Virus record (IMG/VR): IMGVR_UViG_3300013123_001011
Coordinates: 1 to 22,343 of that record
Origin: a virus
Length of the DNA stretch: 22,343 bases
Direction: 5' to 3' (one strand)
The position numbers were made by a program, and so were the translations under genes. A model generated the notes under the pieces. It was not told where the DNA came from, searched no databases, and worked only from the letters and a program-made list of their open reading frames with translations. Position 1 is the stretch's first letter. Each line of letters starts with the position of its first letter. Of this stretch, positions 1-7,869 are shown one piece after another.

Positions 1-2
1 CG

Positions 3-818
3 TCATCGTTCCTTTCTCATGACGGCACCGGTATATGAGGCACCGGCGATGGTGTCCAGCCCGTAGAAGGTGAACGGCACACGCTGGAGCGTCCAGGTGT
101 GTGTATTGACGACCAGTCCTTCCCCATGCGCCAGTGGCAGCGTCTCCCATCCTGCTTCACCAGCGAGCGCACGGTCGAGGATGCGAGTTTCGGAGGCATA
201 GACCAGCACGCGAGTTCGTGGTTGAAAACGGACTTCCAGCGGCATGTTGCCTTTGAGCAGCATGACCTCGTCAGGGCAGGTGGTTGCCACCAGCGCCAGG
301 CTAAGACTCCCATCCAGCGGTGCTAGATCACCCACCATCGCTCCGAAGTCGATGCCGTGCGGCCCAAGATGGCGCTGGGCGATCCGGGCCAACAACTCAC
401 TGTCCACCTGCGTCGTGCGCGGGAGGTGCAATCGCGCCGTATGCCGTATATGGTCGAGCACCGTGCCGTTGTGGGTCAGTAAAATGGGTGGGGCACAACT
501 GAGCGGATGATTTTCCTCGTTATTCCGTGCGCTCCCGCGTGACGGCCACCGCGTGTGCCCCATGAGATAGGTGATCTCTCGATCCACACCCAGCAACCAG
601 TCGAGATAGGCGCCGGACTGTACGAATTGACGTGCCGGCAGCGGTTCCTTGGCGACCCGCATACTCCCATCACGCTTGACCCAGGCGACACCCGTGGCAT
701 GCGGGCCGCGGTGTTCTGAGAGCAACAGCATTGCGGTAAAAAGATCGGCCAGCGCCTCAATGTCTTTCAGACGACGCTTTGACTGGTATCCTGCCAGCAC
801 TCCTATCAATCCGCACAC
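3..818 (-). CDS. Class II (Ntn-type) glutamine amidotransferase, stand-alone domain
   Basis: The 271-residue product starts MCGLIG, so removal of Met exposes Cys2, the N-terminal nucleophile of class II glutamine amidotransferases, which release ammonia from glutamine. Other family motifs are visible in order: HRGPHATG (36-43), GHTRW (87-91), NHP (103-105), HNGT (116-119) and DSELL (139-143). These match the glutaminase half of GlmS and PurF. No sugar isomerase or phosphoribosyltransferase domain follows, so the ammonia acceptor must be another protein, most simply the amidoligase two genes upstream. The start is GTG behind a strong AGGAGGTG site and overlaps the upstream gene by 13 bp, which implies translational coupling. 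The motifs make the domain call secure. The substrate that receives the ammonia is inference. Confidence 0.88.
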   Translation of the reverse strand: MCGLIGVLAGYQSKRRLKDIEALADLFTAMLLLSEHRGPHATGVAWVKRDGSMRVAKEPLPARQFVQSGAYLDWLLGVDREITYLMGHTRWPSRGSARNNEENHPLSCAPPILLTHNGTVLDHIRHTARLHLPRTTQVDSELLARIAQRHLGPHGIDFGAMVGDLAPLDGSLSLALVATTCPDEVMLLKGNMPLEVRFQPRTRVLVYASETRILDRALAGEAGWETLPLAHGEGLVVNTHTWTLQRVPFTFYGLDTIAGASYTGAVMRKER

Positions 819-1036
819 GGGGCACCTCCTTCCTCAGCGATCATGAATCCCGCAAACAGACCGGCGGCATACCGGTCCCGATATGCTTGCACCCACGCGG
901 CGGTCTCATAGAAGCCCATTATCTCAGCCAGTTCGATCACACGGGGCCTATCGAACATGTTGGTGTATCCACTTTGCCTAACGGCTTCCAGGCCTTCATA
1001 GACAGCGGCGGGAACTGGTACAGGGTGTTTCGCCAT
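806..1036 (-). CDS. Small DUF5049-like protein
   Basis: This 76-residue protein has the pattern of the short phage family DUF5049: an N-terminal helix followed by a segment of the form VRQSGYTNMFD, then a helix with MGFYE, then a segment resembling WVQAYRDRY. No catalytic residues are recognisable and the family has no established function. It lies between the amidoligase and the glutamine amidotransferase, 15 bp after the first and overlapping the second by 13 bp. It has its own AGGAGGAG ribosome binding site just before ATG. The tight packing suggests it is a subunit, carrier or adaptor of the same pathway, which is inference from position only. The C-terminus (EEGGAPCAD) carries the only cysteine. 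Confidence 0.62.
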   Translation of the reverse strand: MAKHPVPVPAAVYEGLEAVRQSGYTNMFDRPRVIELAEIMGFYETAAWVQAYRDRYAAGLFAGFMIAEEGGAPCAD

Positions 1037-1051
1037 GGTGATCTCCTCCTG

Positions 1052-2014
1052 TTAACACGAGGGCTGAAGCATCTCAGCTTCAGCCCCGGTCGTCGCTTCG
1101 GTTTTCGTCGTGGCTCGTTTGGGACGTTGGCTCTTGCCCCACTTGAAGGCCGAGTCGCCGGGAATCCGACTCAATAAATGCTTGCGGACTGACTTAAAAC
1201 GCTCCCCATTCAATCCGAGGGCGCTGATGAGCAGCACGCGCATGTCATAGCGCCCCGAGGCGGGATCAAAGGTGCGTTTTTTCGCGCTGGCGGCTTTGCT
1301 GTTGATGGCTTTCGCCAGCAGCGCCATGCAAAAGATAATCGCGGCACGGACCTCGCCGGCGTGCAGTGAGCCTTGCCAGGCTCGAACCTCGACGGCTGTG
1401 CGGACAAACCAACCGTTTAAATTTATCCCGCAGTATCTCGACTGATCGTAGCGTTGGGGATGCTCGGTGTAGTGTCCGTACCACTGCGTGTTGAGTTGGC
1501 GGAACGTCCTGGGCGGGTTGGCGCAGATGCGCCGGATGAAGTCCGGGTTGAGCGGCTTGCAGTAGCGGGCCTTGCGGGCGTCGCTCACCCCGAGCGCGGC
1601 GTAGATGATCTCCTCCTGCTTGTAGACCAGTTTACAGAGATTCGCCAGCGCTTTCGGGGTCACATCCGGGTGAGAAATGTGGATGTGCAATCCTGCATCG
1701 GCACCGGCTTTCGCTCCAGCGCGGCGCACCACCCGGATAATTTCCTGAATCTGAGGTATGTCGTCATAGCCCAGGACAGGAGAAACAATTTCCGCCCGTT
1801 TTTCCGGCGGCGCACTCGTCAAGCTGCTGTCCGCCACCACAGTCCACACCAGCCCGCGCGCGTCGGTTATGCGATACGGATCGTAACACGTGGGGGTGCC
1901 GACATGTTCGACGGTTCCCCCGACGACGCTGCGGATCGCCTCTGCCACTTCGCGCCGGGTGAGCATGGTGGTTTCGATCTCCAGACCGATCTTAATTTCC
2001 TCGAGCGTTACCAT
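1052..2014 (-). CDS. Amidoligase_2-type COOH-NH2 ligase
   Basis: The 320-residue protein has the signature of the amidoligase family (Amidoligase_2), which shares its fold with glutamine synthetase and gamma-glutamylcysteine synthetase. Visible motifs are GLEIE (10-14), ADSSLT (61-66), EIVSPVL (75-81), GLHIHIS (108-114) and RYCGINLNGW (193-202) followed by VEVRAW (208-213). The first Glu, the His pair and the late Arg/Asn/Glu positions are those expected to hold Mg-ATP and the carboxylate. Such enzymes form amide or peptide bonds with ATP, but the substrate here is unknown. The last ~30 residues are basic and Thr/Ala-rich, so probably disordered. GGAGG lies 5 bp before ATG. It heads a three-gene unit with a DUF5049-like gene and a glutaminase, separated from the tail genes by a terminator. 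Confidence 0.85.
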   Translation of the reverse strand: MVTLEEIKIGLEIETTMLTRREVAEAIRSVVGGTVEHVGTPTCYDPYRITDARGLVWTVVADSSLTSAPPEKRAEIVSPVLGYDDIPQIQEIIRVVRRAGAKAGADAGLHIHISHPDVTPKALANLCKLVYKQEEIIYAALGVSDARKARYCKPLNPDFIRRICANPPRTFRQLNTQWYGHYTEHPQRYDQSRYCGINLNGWFVRTAVEVRAWQGSLHAGEVRAAIIFCMALLAKAINSKAASAKKRTFDPASGRYDMRVLLISALGLNGERFKSVRKHLLSRIPGDSAFKWGKSQRPKRATTKTEATTGAEAEMLQPSC

Positions 2015-2037
2015 CGTTGCCTCCGATCTTGATTGCG

Positions 2038-2056
2038 GAACACGCGGTTCGTGTTC
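2038..2056. promoter_or_regulatory. Perfect inverted repeat in the amidoligase leader, operator candidate
   Basis: GAACACG, a 5-base spacer, then CGTGTTC form a perfect 7-bp inverted repeat 24 bp upstream of the amidoligase start codon. It lies between the terminator of the tail operon and the ribosome binding site. A repressor could bind it, or it could fold as an RNA hairpin in the leader. Further upstream on the minus strand TGGACA resembles a -35 box, but no good -10 lies at the right distance, so I do not call a promoter. Confidence 0.4.
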
Positions 2057-2113
2057 GCCCCCAATGAATCACTCTGTTTGCTATAATTGTCCAGCGCCAG
2101 GGGGCCAGATTCG

Positions 2114-2158
2114 GAAGAAAGATCGAAGAAAGACGCGACCCCGCGCGAAGGCGGGGTC
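2114..2158 (-). terminator. Terminator-like hairpin at the end of the structural operon
   Basis: An 8-bp perfect GC-rich stem (GACCCCGC with GCGGGGTC, 2137-2158) encloses a 6-base loop. On the minus strand it is followed by a pyrimidine-rich tract made of two copies of TCTTTCTTC (2114-2122 and 2125-2133). It starts 28 bp after the stop codon of the fibre gene and before the amidoligase gene. This looks like a Rho-independent terminator separating the virion operon from the amidoligase cassette. The downstream tract is T/C-rich rather than pure T, so efficiency may be partial. Confidence 0.6.
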
Positions 2159-2185
2159 TGGGTGGCATTGGGCGGTATTTGCCTA

Positions 2186-4360
2186 CTATCCCAGCGTCGA
2201 GTGCCGCAGATTCAAGCCACTGCCCGCAAGCTTGGTGGCGTACTGGCCGCTCTCGTAGAATTCGAATTGATTCGCCGGGCAGACAAGCAGATTCCCGGAG
2301 ACGAGCGCGAAATCGCCGATGCCGGTGAAGCGCACGCCCCACCGTGCCGTATCGCTGGCGGCATGAATAATCTGGTTGCCGATTACCTGCACGTTGCGCC
2401 CGCTAGAGACTTCCACACCGGCGGTGGCCGGATAGGTAATGACATTGCCGGTCACCGTGATGCCGCGCGAGTTGGCGATGTTGACGCCCTGCAGCGTCTG
2501 CGTATTGGCGATGACGTTGCCCGTGAGCACCGACTGATCGCAACTCTCCAGCGCAATGCCCCCGGCATCGGCTTCGCTACGACAGCCGCTCACCTGGTAG
2601 TGATCCCCCTGGCGGCAAATGAGGAAATAACTGCCGGCATTGCGGGAGAGACAGTTGACGATGGCATTGCGATCTCCCTGGGCATCCACGGCGTTTTGTC
2701 CGGTGTCGAGGAAGACGCAATCACGAATGACCATCTCGCTGCCGGTGAAAAGGATGCCGTCCAGTTCATTCGCCCCGCCCACGCCGATGAAGGTCAGGCC
2801 TTGGATGGTGCAATACGCGCACCCGATGAGCACCATCGTCGCATCCTCCAGCGCCCACTGGTAGCTGCTGTCCACCAGCCGCAACACGCTCTGGTGACCG
2901 GAGAGCGTCAGGCGGGAGACGTTGTTGCGCTTGATGGGCTGGTAGATGTAGAAGGTGCCTTCGGAGAGCGCCACCACGCCGGTGCGGGCCATCGTGCCGC
3001 CCTCGAAGGGTTGCGGGATGGACGGCAACATGGGCATCGGGCCATACTTGACGACATAGCTGTAGACGAGATCGCCGGCGGCCTGGTTGATCGCCGTCGC
3101 GAGTTGGGAGATGGTGGCCGTGGCGGGATACGTCACCTGCAAGGCCACCTGGTCGACGGTGACCGCCAGCGCTTCCCCCGGCACAAAGGCGATGGTGATC
3201 GCGTTGCCGTCGGGACCGGGACGCACCGCGCGGATGAAAATATGCCCGCCGTCGGGCGTGCGGTCGGTAAATTCGATAGTCGAGCAGAGATCGGGAATTT
3301 CCGGCAGGGCGTCGATGGCCTGCAGGATGATCGCTTCATCGTTTGTGCCGGTGCACACGAAATCCGCCGCCGACTTCACTGCCGGGGACGCATCCGAAGC
3401 CGCAACGACCAGGGTCGCGATTCGCTGGGCGGCATCGGCGCGCACTTTGTCAGCGGGCGTCATGAAGCCCGCCTGGAGGGAGGTGGCCGCGGGATGCACC
3501 GCACCGCCGGCGCCGACGTGCGAGAGCGGAGCATAGCCAGCCAGCAAGGTATCCATCTCGCCTTCGGTATAATACCGGTCGTCATGCTGATGCACGGGCG
3601 CCGTCTGGGCCAGTGTGTCCAGCGTGGTTTTGTCGGCGGTACTCATGAAGCCGGCGTGACTCGGCGTTGCCGTCGCATGCGCTGGCCCACCCGCGCCGAT
3701 ATGCGCATCGAGTTGCTCATCCAGTGCCGTGAGCGCGGTCTCCTGCCCATCGACGCGGGTATCGAGCATCGAGAGGGCCGTATCGTGTTCCTCCAGCCAC
3801 TCTTCGTGGGCATCGAGCCGCGTGGCATCGCCCGCTGTCAGCGGACGGGGTTGTAGGCGGATGATCTCCCCGGTGCCCGGATCATAGGTCATGATCGCCA
3901 CCACCGTGCGCCCGGTCGCTCCTTCCGGCAGCGGATCGCCGGTGGTGTCGCGCGTCTGCAACGTGGCGATCCATTTCTCACGCTCGGCGGTCGGCTCCCC
4001 GGTGAGGGGGTTGACCAGCGACGGGTCATCCGCCGCCGTGATCACCCGCCGGAAGACATCCACCCAAATCGTCTGCACGCCGGTCTCACCACAGGCCAGG
4101 ATTGCCCCCGGCACCGACACGGCATGCCCGTCCAAATAGATGAGACCATCCGTGATCTCCAGCGCCTCCCCATTCCCCGTCGCCGTCAGCCCCTCCAGGA
4201 TGGTGCCCGGCGCATAGACGCGATCCAGCAGTTCCCGCCGCTCGTAAATGGCGATTTCCTGGAGTTCATTCAATTCGGTATCGAGCAAATCGCGGTCCTC
4301 ACGGAACCGGATGCGCTTGTAGCCTTTCGTCGCATCAAAGTTATCGCCGATGATTACCAT
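2186..4360 (-). CDS. Tail fibre/spike with DUF4815-like N-terminus and beta-helix C-terminus
   Basis: The 724-residue protein is a receptor-binding fibre by composition and position, directly after the gpI-like baseplate gene. Residues 1-175 resemble the DUF4815 baseplate-attachment region (N-terminal NFDATKGYKRIRFRED, then LDTELNELQEI). Residues 175-220 look coiled-coil. Two collar repeats follow at 220-244 and 281-305 (pattern H-I/V-GAGG...AGFM...ADK), and between them is the fibre motif HQHDDRYYTE (257-266). From about 330 the pattern TGTNDEAIILQAIDALP opens a right-handed beta-helix of the pectate-lyase type, with rungs such as VLTGNVI, ITVTGNVI and VQVIGNQI to about 690. A separate module (about 360-455) appears inserted into the start of the helix. 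The host receptor is unknown. Enzymatic activity of the helix cannot be judged by eye. Confidence 0.85.
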   Translation of the reverse strand: MVIIGDNFDATKGYKRIRFREDRDLLDTELNELQEIAIYERRELLDRVYAPGTILEGLTATGNGEALEITDGLIYLDGHAVSVPGAILACGETGVQTIWVDVFRRVITAADDPSLVNPLTGEPTAEREKWIATLQTRDTTGDPLPEGATGRTVVAIMTYDPGTGEIIRLQPRPLTAGDATRLDAHEEWLEEHDTALSMLDTRVDGQETALTALDEQLDAHIGAGGPAHATATPSHAGFMSTADKTTLDTLAQTAPVHQHDDRYYTEGEMDTLLAGYAPLSHVGAGGAVHPAATSLQAGFMTPADKVRADAAQRIATLVVAASDASPAVKSAADFVCTGTNDEAIILQAIDALPEIPDLCSTIEFTDRTPDGGHIFIRAVRPGPDGNAITIAFVPGEALAVTVDQVALQVTYPATATISQLATAINQAAGDLVYSYVVKYGPMPMLPSIPQPFEGGTMARTGVVALSEGTFYIYQPIKRNNVSRLTLSGHQSVLRLVDSSYQWALEDATMVLIGCAYCTIQGLTFIGVGGANELDGILFTGSEMVIRDCVFLDTGQNAVDAQGDRNAIVNCLSRNAGSYFLICRQGDHYQVSGCRSEADAGGIALESCDQSVLTGNVIANTQTLQGVNIANSRGITVTGNVITYPATAGVEVSSGRNVQVIGNQIIHAASDTARWGVRFTGIGDFALVSGNLLVCPANQFEFYESGQYATKLAGSGLNLRHSTLG

Positions 4361-4369
4361 ATCGTGCCC

Positions 4370-4894
4370 TTACTCCTCCGTCCACCGCCGCGTGCCCGCG
4401 GGATGGTGCCGTTCCAGCACCGCAATGATCGCGTCATCACTGGGCGCGACTCCGGTCACCCCATAAATGCCCAGGTTGTAGCGTTGGCCGGGCAGCTTCT
4501 GCCGATTCAGCCGACCGCGCGTCCCCAACCGCAGCACCTGCCGGTGCGTTTCGATGATCTCCCCCTGCCAACCCAGTGCCTGCAATTCACGACGTAGCCC
4601 GGCCAGGGTGCCGAGACGCCGGTAGTGTTCAATCGCCTCGCGCATATCCCGTCGTTGCGGCGCCGGGTCGAGGGTCGGGTCATACGCCATGCCGACCAGT
4701 CCTGCCAGGACGGGAAGGAAATCGGGCGGGCAGGCATCGACATCGACCAGGTTCGGCAAGCCCGCGATCTTCGCGGTGATCTCGTCCAGTGTCGGCCCGA
4801 GGATACCCAGCAGCGCTCGCAAGTCGTTGCGCGTATCTTCCAGCAGGTAGAGATCGGGCAGCAGATGCTCCAGTCGTTCCACCCAGGATGGCAT
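4370..4894 (-). CDS. Baseplate/tail protein gpI-like (P2 family)
   Basis: The 174-residue protein has the layout of the P2 gpI tail protein family. It opens with a LEHLLPDLYLLED segment, followed by a helix resembling LGPTLDEITAKIAGLPNLVD. The centre carries the CPPDFLPVLAGLVG and IEHYRRLGTLAGLRREL signatures (about 55-108). The family joins the baseplate periphery to the fibre. Its ATG overlaps the gpJ stop codon (TGATG), a typical coupled J-I pair. The fibre gene begins 9 bp downstream behind a GGAG site. The call is supported by both motif and neighbourhood. Confidence 0.86.
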   Translation of the reverse strand: MPSWVERLEHLLPDLYLLEDTRNDLRALLGILGPTLDEITAKIAGLPNLVDVDACPPDFLPVLAGLVGMAYDPTLDPAPQRRDMREAIEHYRRLGTLAGLRRELQALGWQGEIIETHRQVLRLGTRGRLNRQKLPGQRYNLGIYGVTGVAPSDDAIIAVLERHHPAGTRRWTEE

Positions 4895-6312
4895 CAGCGC
4901 ACCACCTCCGTCGTGAGCGTCACCGCACCGAGGATGGCAATCTCACGCGGTGCCAGGACGACATCCACCGTCGGGCCGTGCAGCACCACATGGCTCACGC
5001 CGGCCACGCCATCGAGCAGCGCGATCAGGTCCGAGGTGTAGACCCCATGTCCAAAGGTCTGCCGGTCAAAGGCAAAGTGGTCCGTGAGCGCCAGCGACGC
5101 GCGCTGGCGCACCTGGTCGGCGTCCTGGTCGGGATACACATAAAGGATTGCCGAGATCGGCACCGGACGATAGGCCGGCTCATCGATGAAGATATCGATG
5201 GTCACCATGCGCCGGGCTTCCAGGTAGGCGCGGAGATCGCTCTTCAACTGTGGGGAGGGCGCGCCGCCGCCTTCCGGGGCGATGACGACGCGCACGGTGT
5301 AGATACGCATGGTGGCGTCATCGTTCAGATCGAGCACCTGCGCCTTCGCAATGCCGGGAAAGGCCATGCAGAGCGCCTGGTAATCGGCTTTCGTCACCGC
5401 CTTCCAGGTGGAGCGCAACACCGCCGGCGCGAGCAGACGGGCATGGTCGTGCGACTCAGCGTCGGTGCCCCCGGTGGCGGGAATGGGATTGTCGACGGTC
5501 GCCGTAATGGGAAGGCCATCCACCAGGATGGGGCTGGGCAACTCGGTGATGAGATGCGGTGCGAGATTCCCCTCCGGGCCCAGTGTGGTCAGATAGGTGA
5601 CCGCGATGGTCGATCCGGCGGGCGGCATGACCCCGAACTTGCCGTCGCCGAACTGGAGAACGGTCTGGTCAAGCCCATTGATGTCCACACGGAAGTGAAT
5701 GTCAGCCTGACCGCTGTCGGCGAAGTGCTCGACCGCCTGCCAGGTCACGCCAGTCACGCTGAGCGTGACCGTGCCGTGGGCGACGCCGGGATTGGTCAGC
5801 GCCAACCGTTGGAAAGCCTGGCCAGTTCCCGCGAACACCTCGGTACGCCGGGTGCCCTGCCGCGCGTTCACCTCGCCCTCACGCAACCCGGCGGTGATGA
5901 CCAGGTCACTGACCGTTTCGAACGGAATCGGTTCGCTCAGTCCTTGCCCCCGGCAGACCGTGCCCGCCGGAATGGTGATGTCGCGCTGAGCGGGTTGTCC
6001 GAGAGTGAAGCGTACCCGCGTGGTGGCTGCCACTGGTCCATGCAGCCGGTAATTGATCAGCGCACACAGGTTGATAATGGATTGCCGCTGGCGCGCGGTG
6101 GGGAGATAGCATTCCGCCGCCTGCGCGTCGAGGTAATACGCGAGCATGTCGCCGACCCCGGCAAAGAGTTCCAGCAGGACAATGCCCAGGTCGGACTCGT
6201 TGAAATCCGTCCAGCGGTCGGTCAACTGCGGGATGCGCGCGACCAGCTCCTGCCGGATGGCATCGTATTCCTTATTAATATAGGGCAGGCGTGCGCGCGC
6301 CGTGGTGCTCAT
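4894..6312 (-). CDS. Baseplate wedge protein gpJ-like
   Basis: At 472 residues this matches the baseplate J family of contractile-tail phages. The N-terminal part carries the expected sequence around ESDLGIVLLELFAGVGDMLAYYLDAQAAE (about 39-67). Residues 95-280 form a beta-rich middle with Gly/Pro-bounded strands. Residues about 285-370 contain the conserved TGGTDAES and VTKADYQALCMAFPGIAKAQV regions of the family. The protein builds the wedge ring around the spike hub. It overlaps the gp25-like gene by an ATGA junction and gpI by TGATG, so W-J-I form one translational unit in the order known from P2. Confidence 0.9.
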   Translation of the reverse strand: MSTTARARLPYINKEYDAIRQELVARIPQLTDRWTDFNESDLGIVLLELFAGVGDMLAYYLDAQAAECYLPTARQRQSIINLCALINYRLHGPVAATTRVRFTLGQPAQRDITIPAGTVCRGQGLSEPIPFETVSDLVITAGLREGEVNARQGTRRTEVFAGTGQAFQRLALTNPGVAHGTVTLSVTGVTWQAVEHFADSGQADIHFRVDINGLDQTVLQFGDGKFGVMPPAGSTIAVTYLTTLGPEGNLAPHLITELPSPILVDGLPITATVDNPIPATGGTDAESHDHARLLAPAVLRSTWKAVTKADYQALCMAFPGIAKAQVLDLNDDATMRIYTVRVVIAPEGGGAPSPQLKSDLRAYLEARRMVTIDIFIDEPAYRPVPISAILYVYPDQDADQVRQRASLALTDHFAFDRQTFGHGVYTSDLIALLDGVAGVSHVVLHGPTVDVVLAPREIAILGAVTLTTEVVR

Positions 6313-6704
6313 TGCTCACCTCGATAGAAGGGGTAGACGAAATTCTGTTCAACCTGCGATCCGATGAGCCGATACTGCACGTTTACCAGCACGGCATGGT
6401 CGTCGGACGACACGCGCACCTCCTCGATGACGATGCGGGGTTCCCAGCGGGTGAGCGCATCCCGCACCTCATGACGCACCAGGCCGTGCAGGATGGCGTC
6501 ATTGCCCTCGAAAAGCAGCTCGTGCAGACGGCTGCCGAATTCGGGCAGGAGAAACCGTTCCCCACGCCGCGTGCCGAGGATTTGTCGGATGCTCTCGTGA
6601 ATGTGGTCCTGGTCGCGTGAGGTTGCGGTCGAGATCGCCGCCCCGCCGTACTGCTTATGGAATTGAAAGGGGAACTTAAGTCCGCACCCCAGGATATCGC
6701 TCAT
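6309..6704 (-). CDS. gp25/gpW-like baseplate wedge protein
   Basis: This 131-residue protein has the gp25 core: DHIHESIRQILGTRRGERFLLPEFGSRLHELLFE (about 33-66) with the GER, PEFG and LHELLFE features typical of T4 gp25 and P2 gpW. It then has a strand-rich C-terminus including WEPRIVIEEVRV. The protein is the inner wedge that nucleates sheath polymerisation. It sits between PAAR and gpJ, the canonical position, with ATGA coupling to gpJ and a GGGGTGA site 5 bp before its own start. Length is normal for the family. Confidence 0.9.
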   Translation of the reverse strand: MSDILGCGLKFPFQFHKQYGGAAISTATSRDQDHIHESIRQILGTRRGERFLLPEFGSRLHELLFEGNDAILHGLVRHEVRDALTRWEPRIVIEEVRVSSDDHAVLVNVQYRLIGSQVEQNFVYPFYRGEQ

Positions 6705-6707
6705 AGC

Positions 6708-6965
6708 TCACCCCGCCTGTATCGTGCCGGCGCCACTGACAATCGTGGCCCCACAGGAGACGGCATCGCCGACACGCGCCACGGGTTGGCCTTCCACCAG
6801 CACGGTGGCTGATCCACCCGTAATGGTCTGCGGGCCATGCTGGGCGCAACTGACCGCATCGCCCTGCCGCGCCACCGGCGTACCCTCGACCGTCGTGCGC
6901 GTCGCCCCGCCGGTGATCGTGCCACCATGGGAGATGGCGTCACCTTGTCGCGCCACCGCCGGCAT
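6708..6965 (-). CDS. PAAR-repeat spike tip protein
   Basis: The 85-residue protein is almost entirely PAAR repeat: three units with PAVARQGDAISHGG, PVARQGDAVSC and PVARVGDAVSC spaced about 29 residues apart, with TITGG/TIVSGAG between them. PAAR proteins form a sharp metal-binding cone on the tip of the central spike of contractile tails and type VI secretion systems. The His and Cys residues in the repeats are the likely metal ligands. It lies between the spike (gpV-like) region and the gp25 gene, as in many myophages, and carries no extra effector domain. Confidence 0.92.
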   Translation of the reverse strand: MPAVARQGDAISHGGTITGGATRTTVEGTPVARQGDAVSCAQHGPQTITGGSATVLVEGQPVARVGDAVSCGATIVSGAGTIQAG

Positions 6966-6966
6966 G

Positions 6967-7320
6967 TTAGTGCCGCACCATCAGATTCAGCAAAAACGAC
7001 ACGATGCCCGCGATGATGCCGCCCAGCGACAGCACCAGCCCGGCGACCTTCCACATCGTCTCGGCACTCACTTTGGAGCCCAGGCCAATGTAGAGACACT
7101 TGATATCTTCGGTATGCCGCCGCAGGTCTTCCCGCACGCCGCTCACCATGAGTTCCACCGTCTCCTTGTCGGATTTACGATCCAGCTCTTTCTCGATGCG
7201 CTCGAGGCGCGACTGGATATCGCGGCGATGCTCCTCCAGCAAGGCGCGGAATTCGGCATGCCAGTGTTCAAGGGTTTGCGACAGCGTTGCCGGCGCAGAG
7301 ACCGGGGTCTGGTCAGTCAT
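6967..7320 (-). CDS. Coiled-coil protein with C-terminal membrane anchor (XhlA-like)
   Basis: At 117 residues this has a soluble charged helix (about 28-80, heptad-like with RLERIEKELDRKSDKETVELM) followed by one hydrophobic segment (about 88-114, WKVAGLVLSLGGIIAGIVSFLLN). The architecture resembles XhlA-type hemolysin/holin-accessory proteins, which have a coiled coil and one C-terminal TM segment. It lies between the PAAR and spike genes, 1 bp from PAAR. A role in lysis together with the nearby amidase and the second TM protein is plausible. An alternative is a membrane-contacting tail component. Family membership is judged by architecture only. Confidence 0.55.
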   Translation of the reverse strand: MTDQTPVSAPATLSQTLEHWHAEFRALLEEHRRDIQSRLERIEKELDRKSDKETVELMVSGVREDLRRHTEDIKCLYIGLGSKVSAETMWKVAGLVLSLGGIIAGIVSFLLNLMVRH

Positions 7321-7329
7321 CGGAATACC

Positions 7330-7869
7330 TCAGGAATTAATCAAGACGTTGCCAGCAGCCTGGATACGGATATTGCCCCCGGACAAACGGATTTCGCTGC
7401 CCGCGCCATCGGTCAGGATCAAGTCGCCGGCGCTGACCAGGGTGACGCACAAGCCATCGGGCGCATCTTCGAACAGCAAGGTGTGTCCAGCGGCAGTCTT
7501 GAACACTTTGCACGTCACCGGGGAGGCCGCCGCTTCCGCCGGCATCTCACCGGGGTTCGTGCCGGCCAGCCACACCCCACTCCAGATCGGCGACTGGACA
7601 TCGCCGCCTTCGAACTCGGCCCAGACGGACGCCCCCATGTCGGGGATCAGGTAGAACCCGCAGTCGGGATTTCCGCCATACGGAAAGCAGGGACTGGCCC
7701 ACGCGGACCAGGAGTCTTTCCCGATGCCCAGCACCGCGGGGATTTCGAGCCGGAGCCTGCCCAGGCGCTCGGGGTCGCGGTTGTCGCGCACGAAGGCGCG
7801 ATACTTGCCATACCAACGACCCCGGTCGCCCGGTTCATCATCCTGGGAGAACGGATTGAACATCGTCAT
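7330..7869 (-). CDS. Baseplate spike protein gpV/gp5-like (OB-fold hub)
   Basis: The 179-residue protein starts with a short leader, then the OB-fold module of contractile-tail spikes: GRWYGKYRAFVRDNRDPERLGRLRLEIP (about 18-45) and FYLIPDMGASVWAEFEGGDVQSPIWSGVW (about 73-101), the standard pattern of the gpV/gp5 OB domain. The C-terminus has repeating beta strands ending LSGGNIRIQAAGNVLINS, a short beta-prism that would receive the PAAR tip. It is much shorter than T4 gp5 and lacks a lysozyme domain. Peptidoglycan hydrolysis could instead come from the amidase encoded nearby. ATG and a second ATG two codons later are both possible starts. Confidence 0.87.
   Translation of the reverse strand: MTMFNPFSQDDEPGDRGRWYGKYRAFVRDNRDPERLGRLRLEIPAVLGIGKDSWSAWASPCFPYGGNPDCGFYLIPDMGASVWAEFEGGDVQSPIWSGVWLAGTNPGEMPAEAAASPVTCKVFKTAAGHTLLFEDAPDGLCVTLVSAGDLILTDGAGSEIRLSGGNIRIQAAGNVLINS

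Noticed and set aside
2087-3856. 589-residue plus-strand frame antisense to the fibre gene
   Set aside because: It is a shadow in GC-rich DNA. The minus-strand product has clear fibre domains and the plus-strand translation is low in hydrophobic core and rich in Arg/Asp/His runs.
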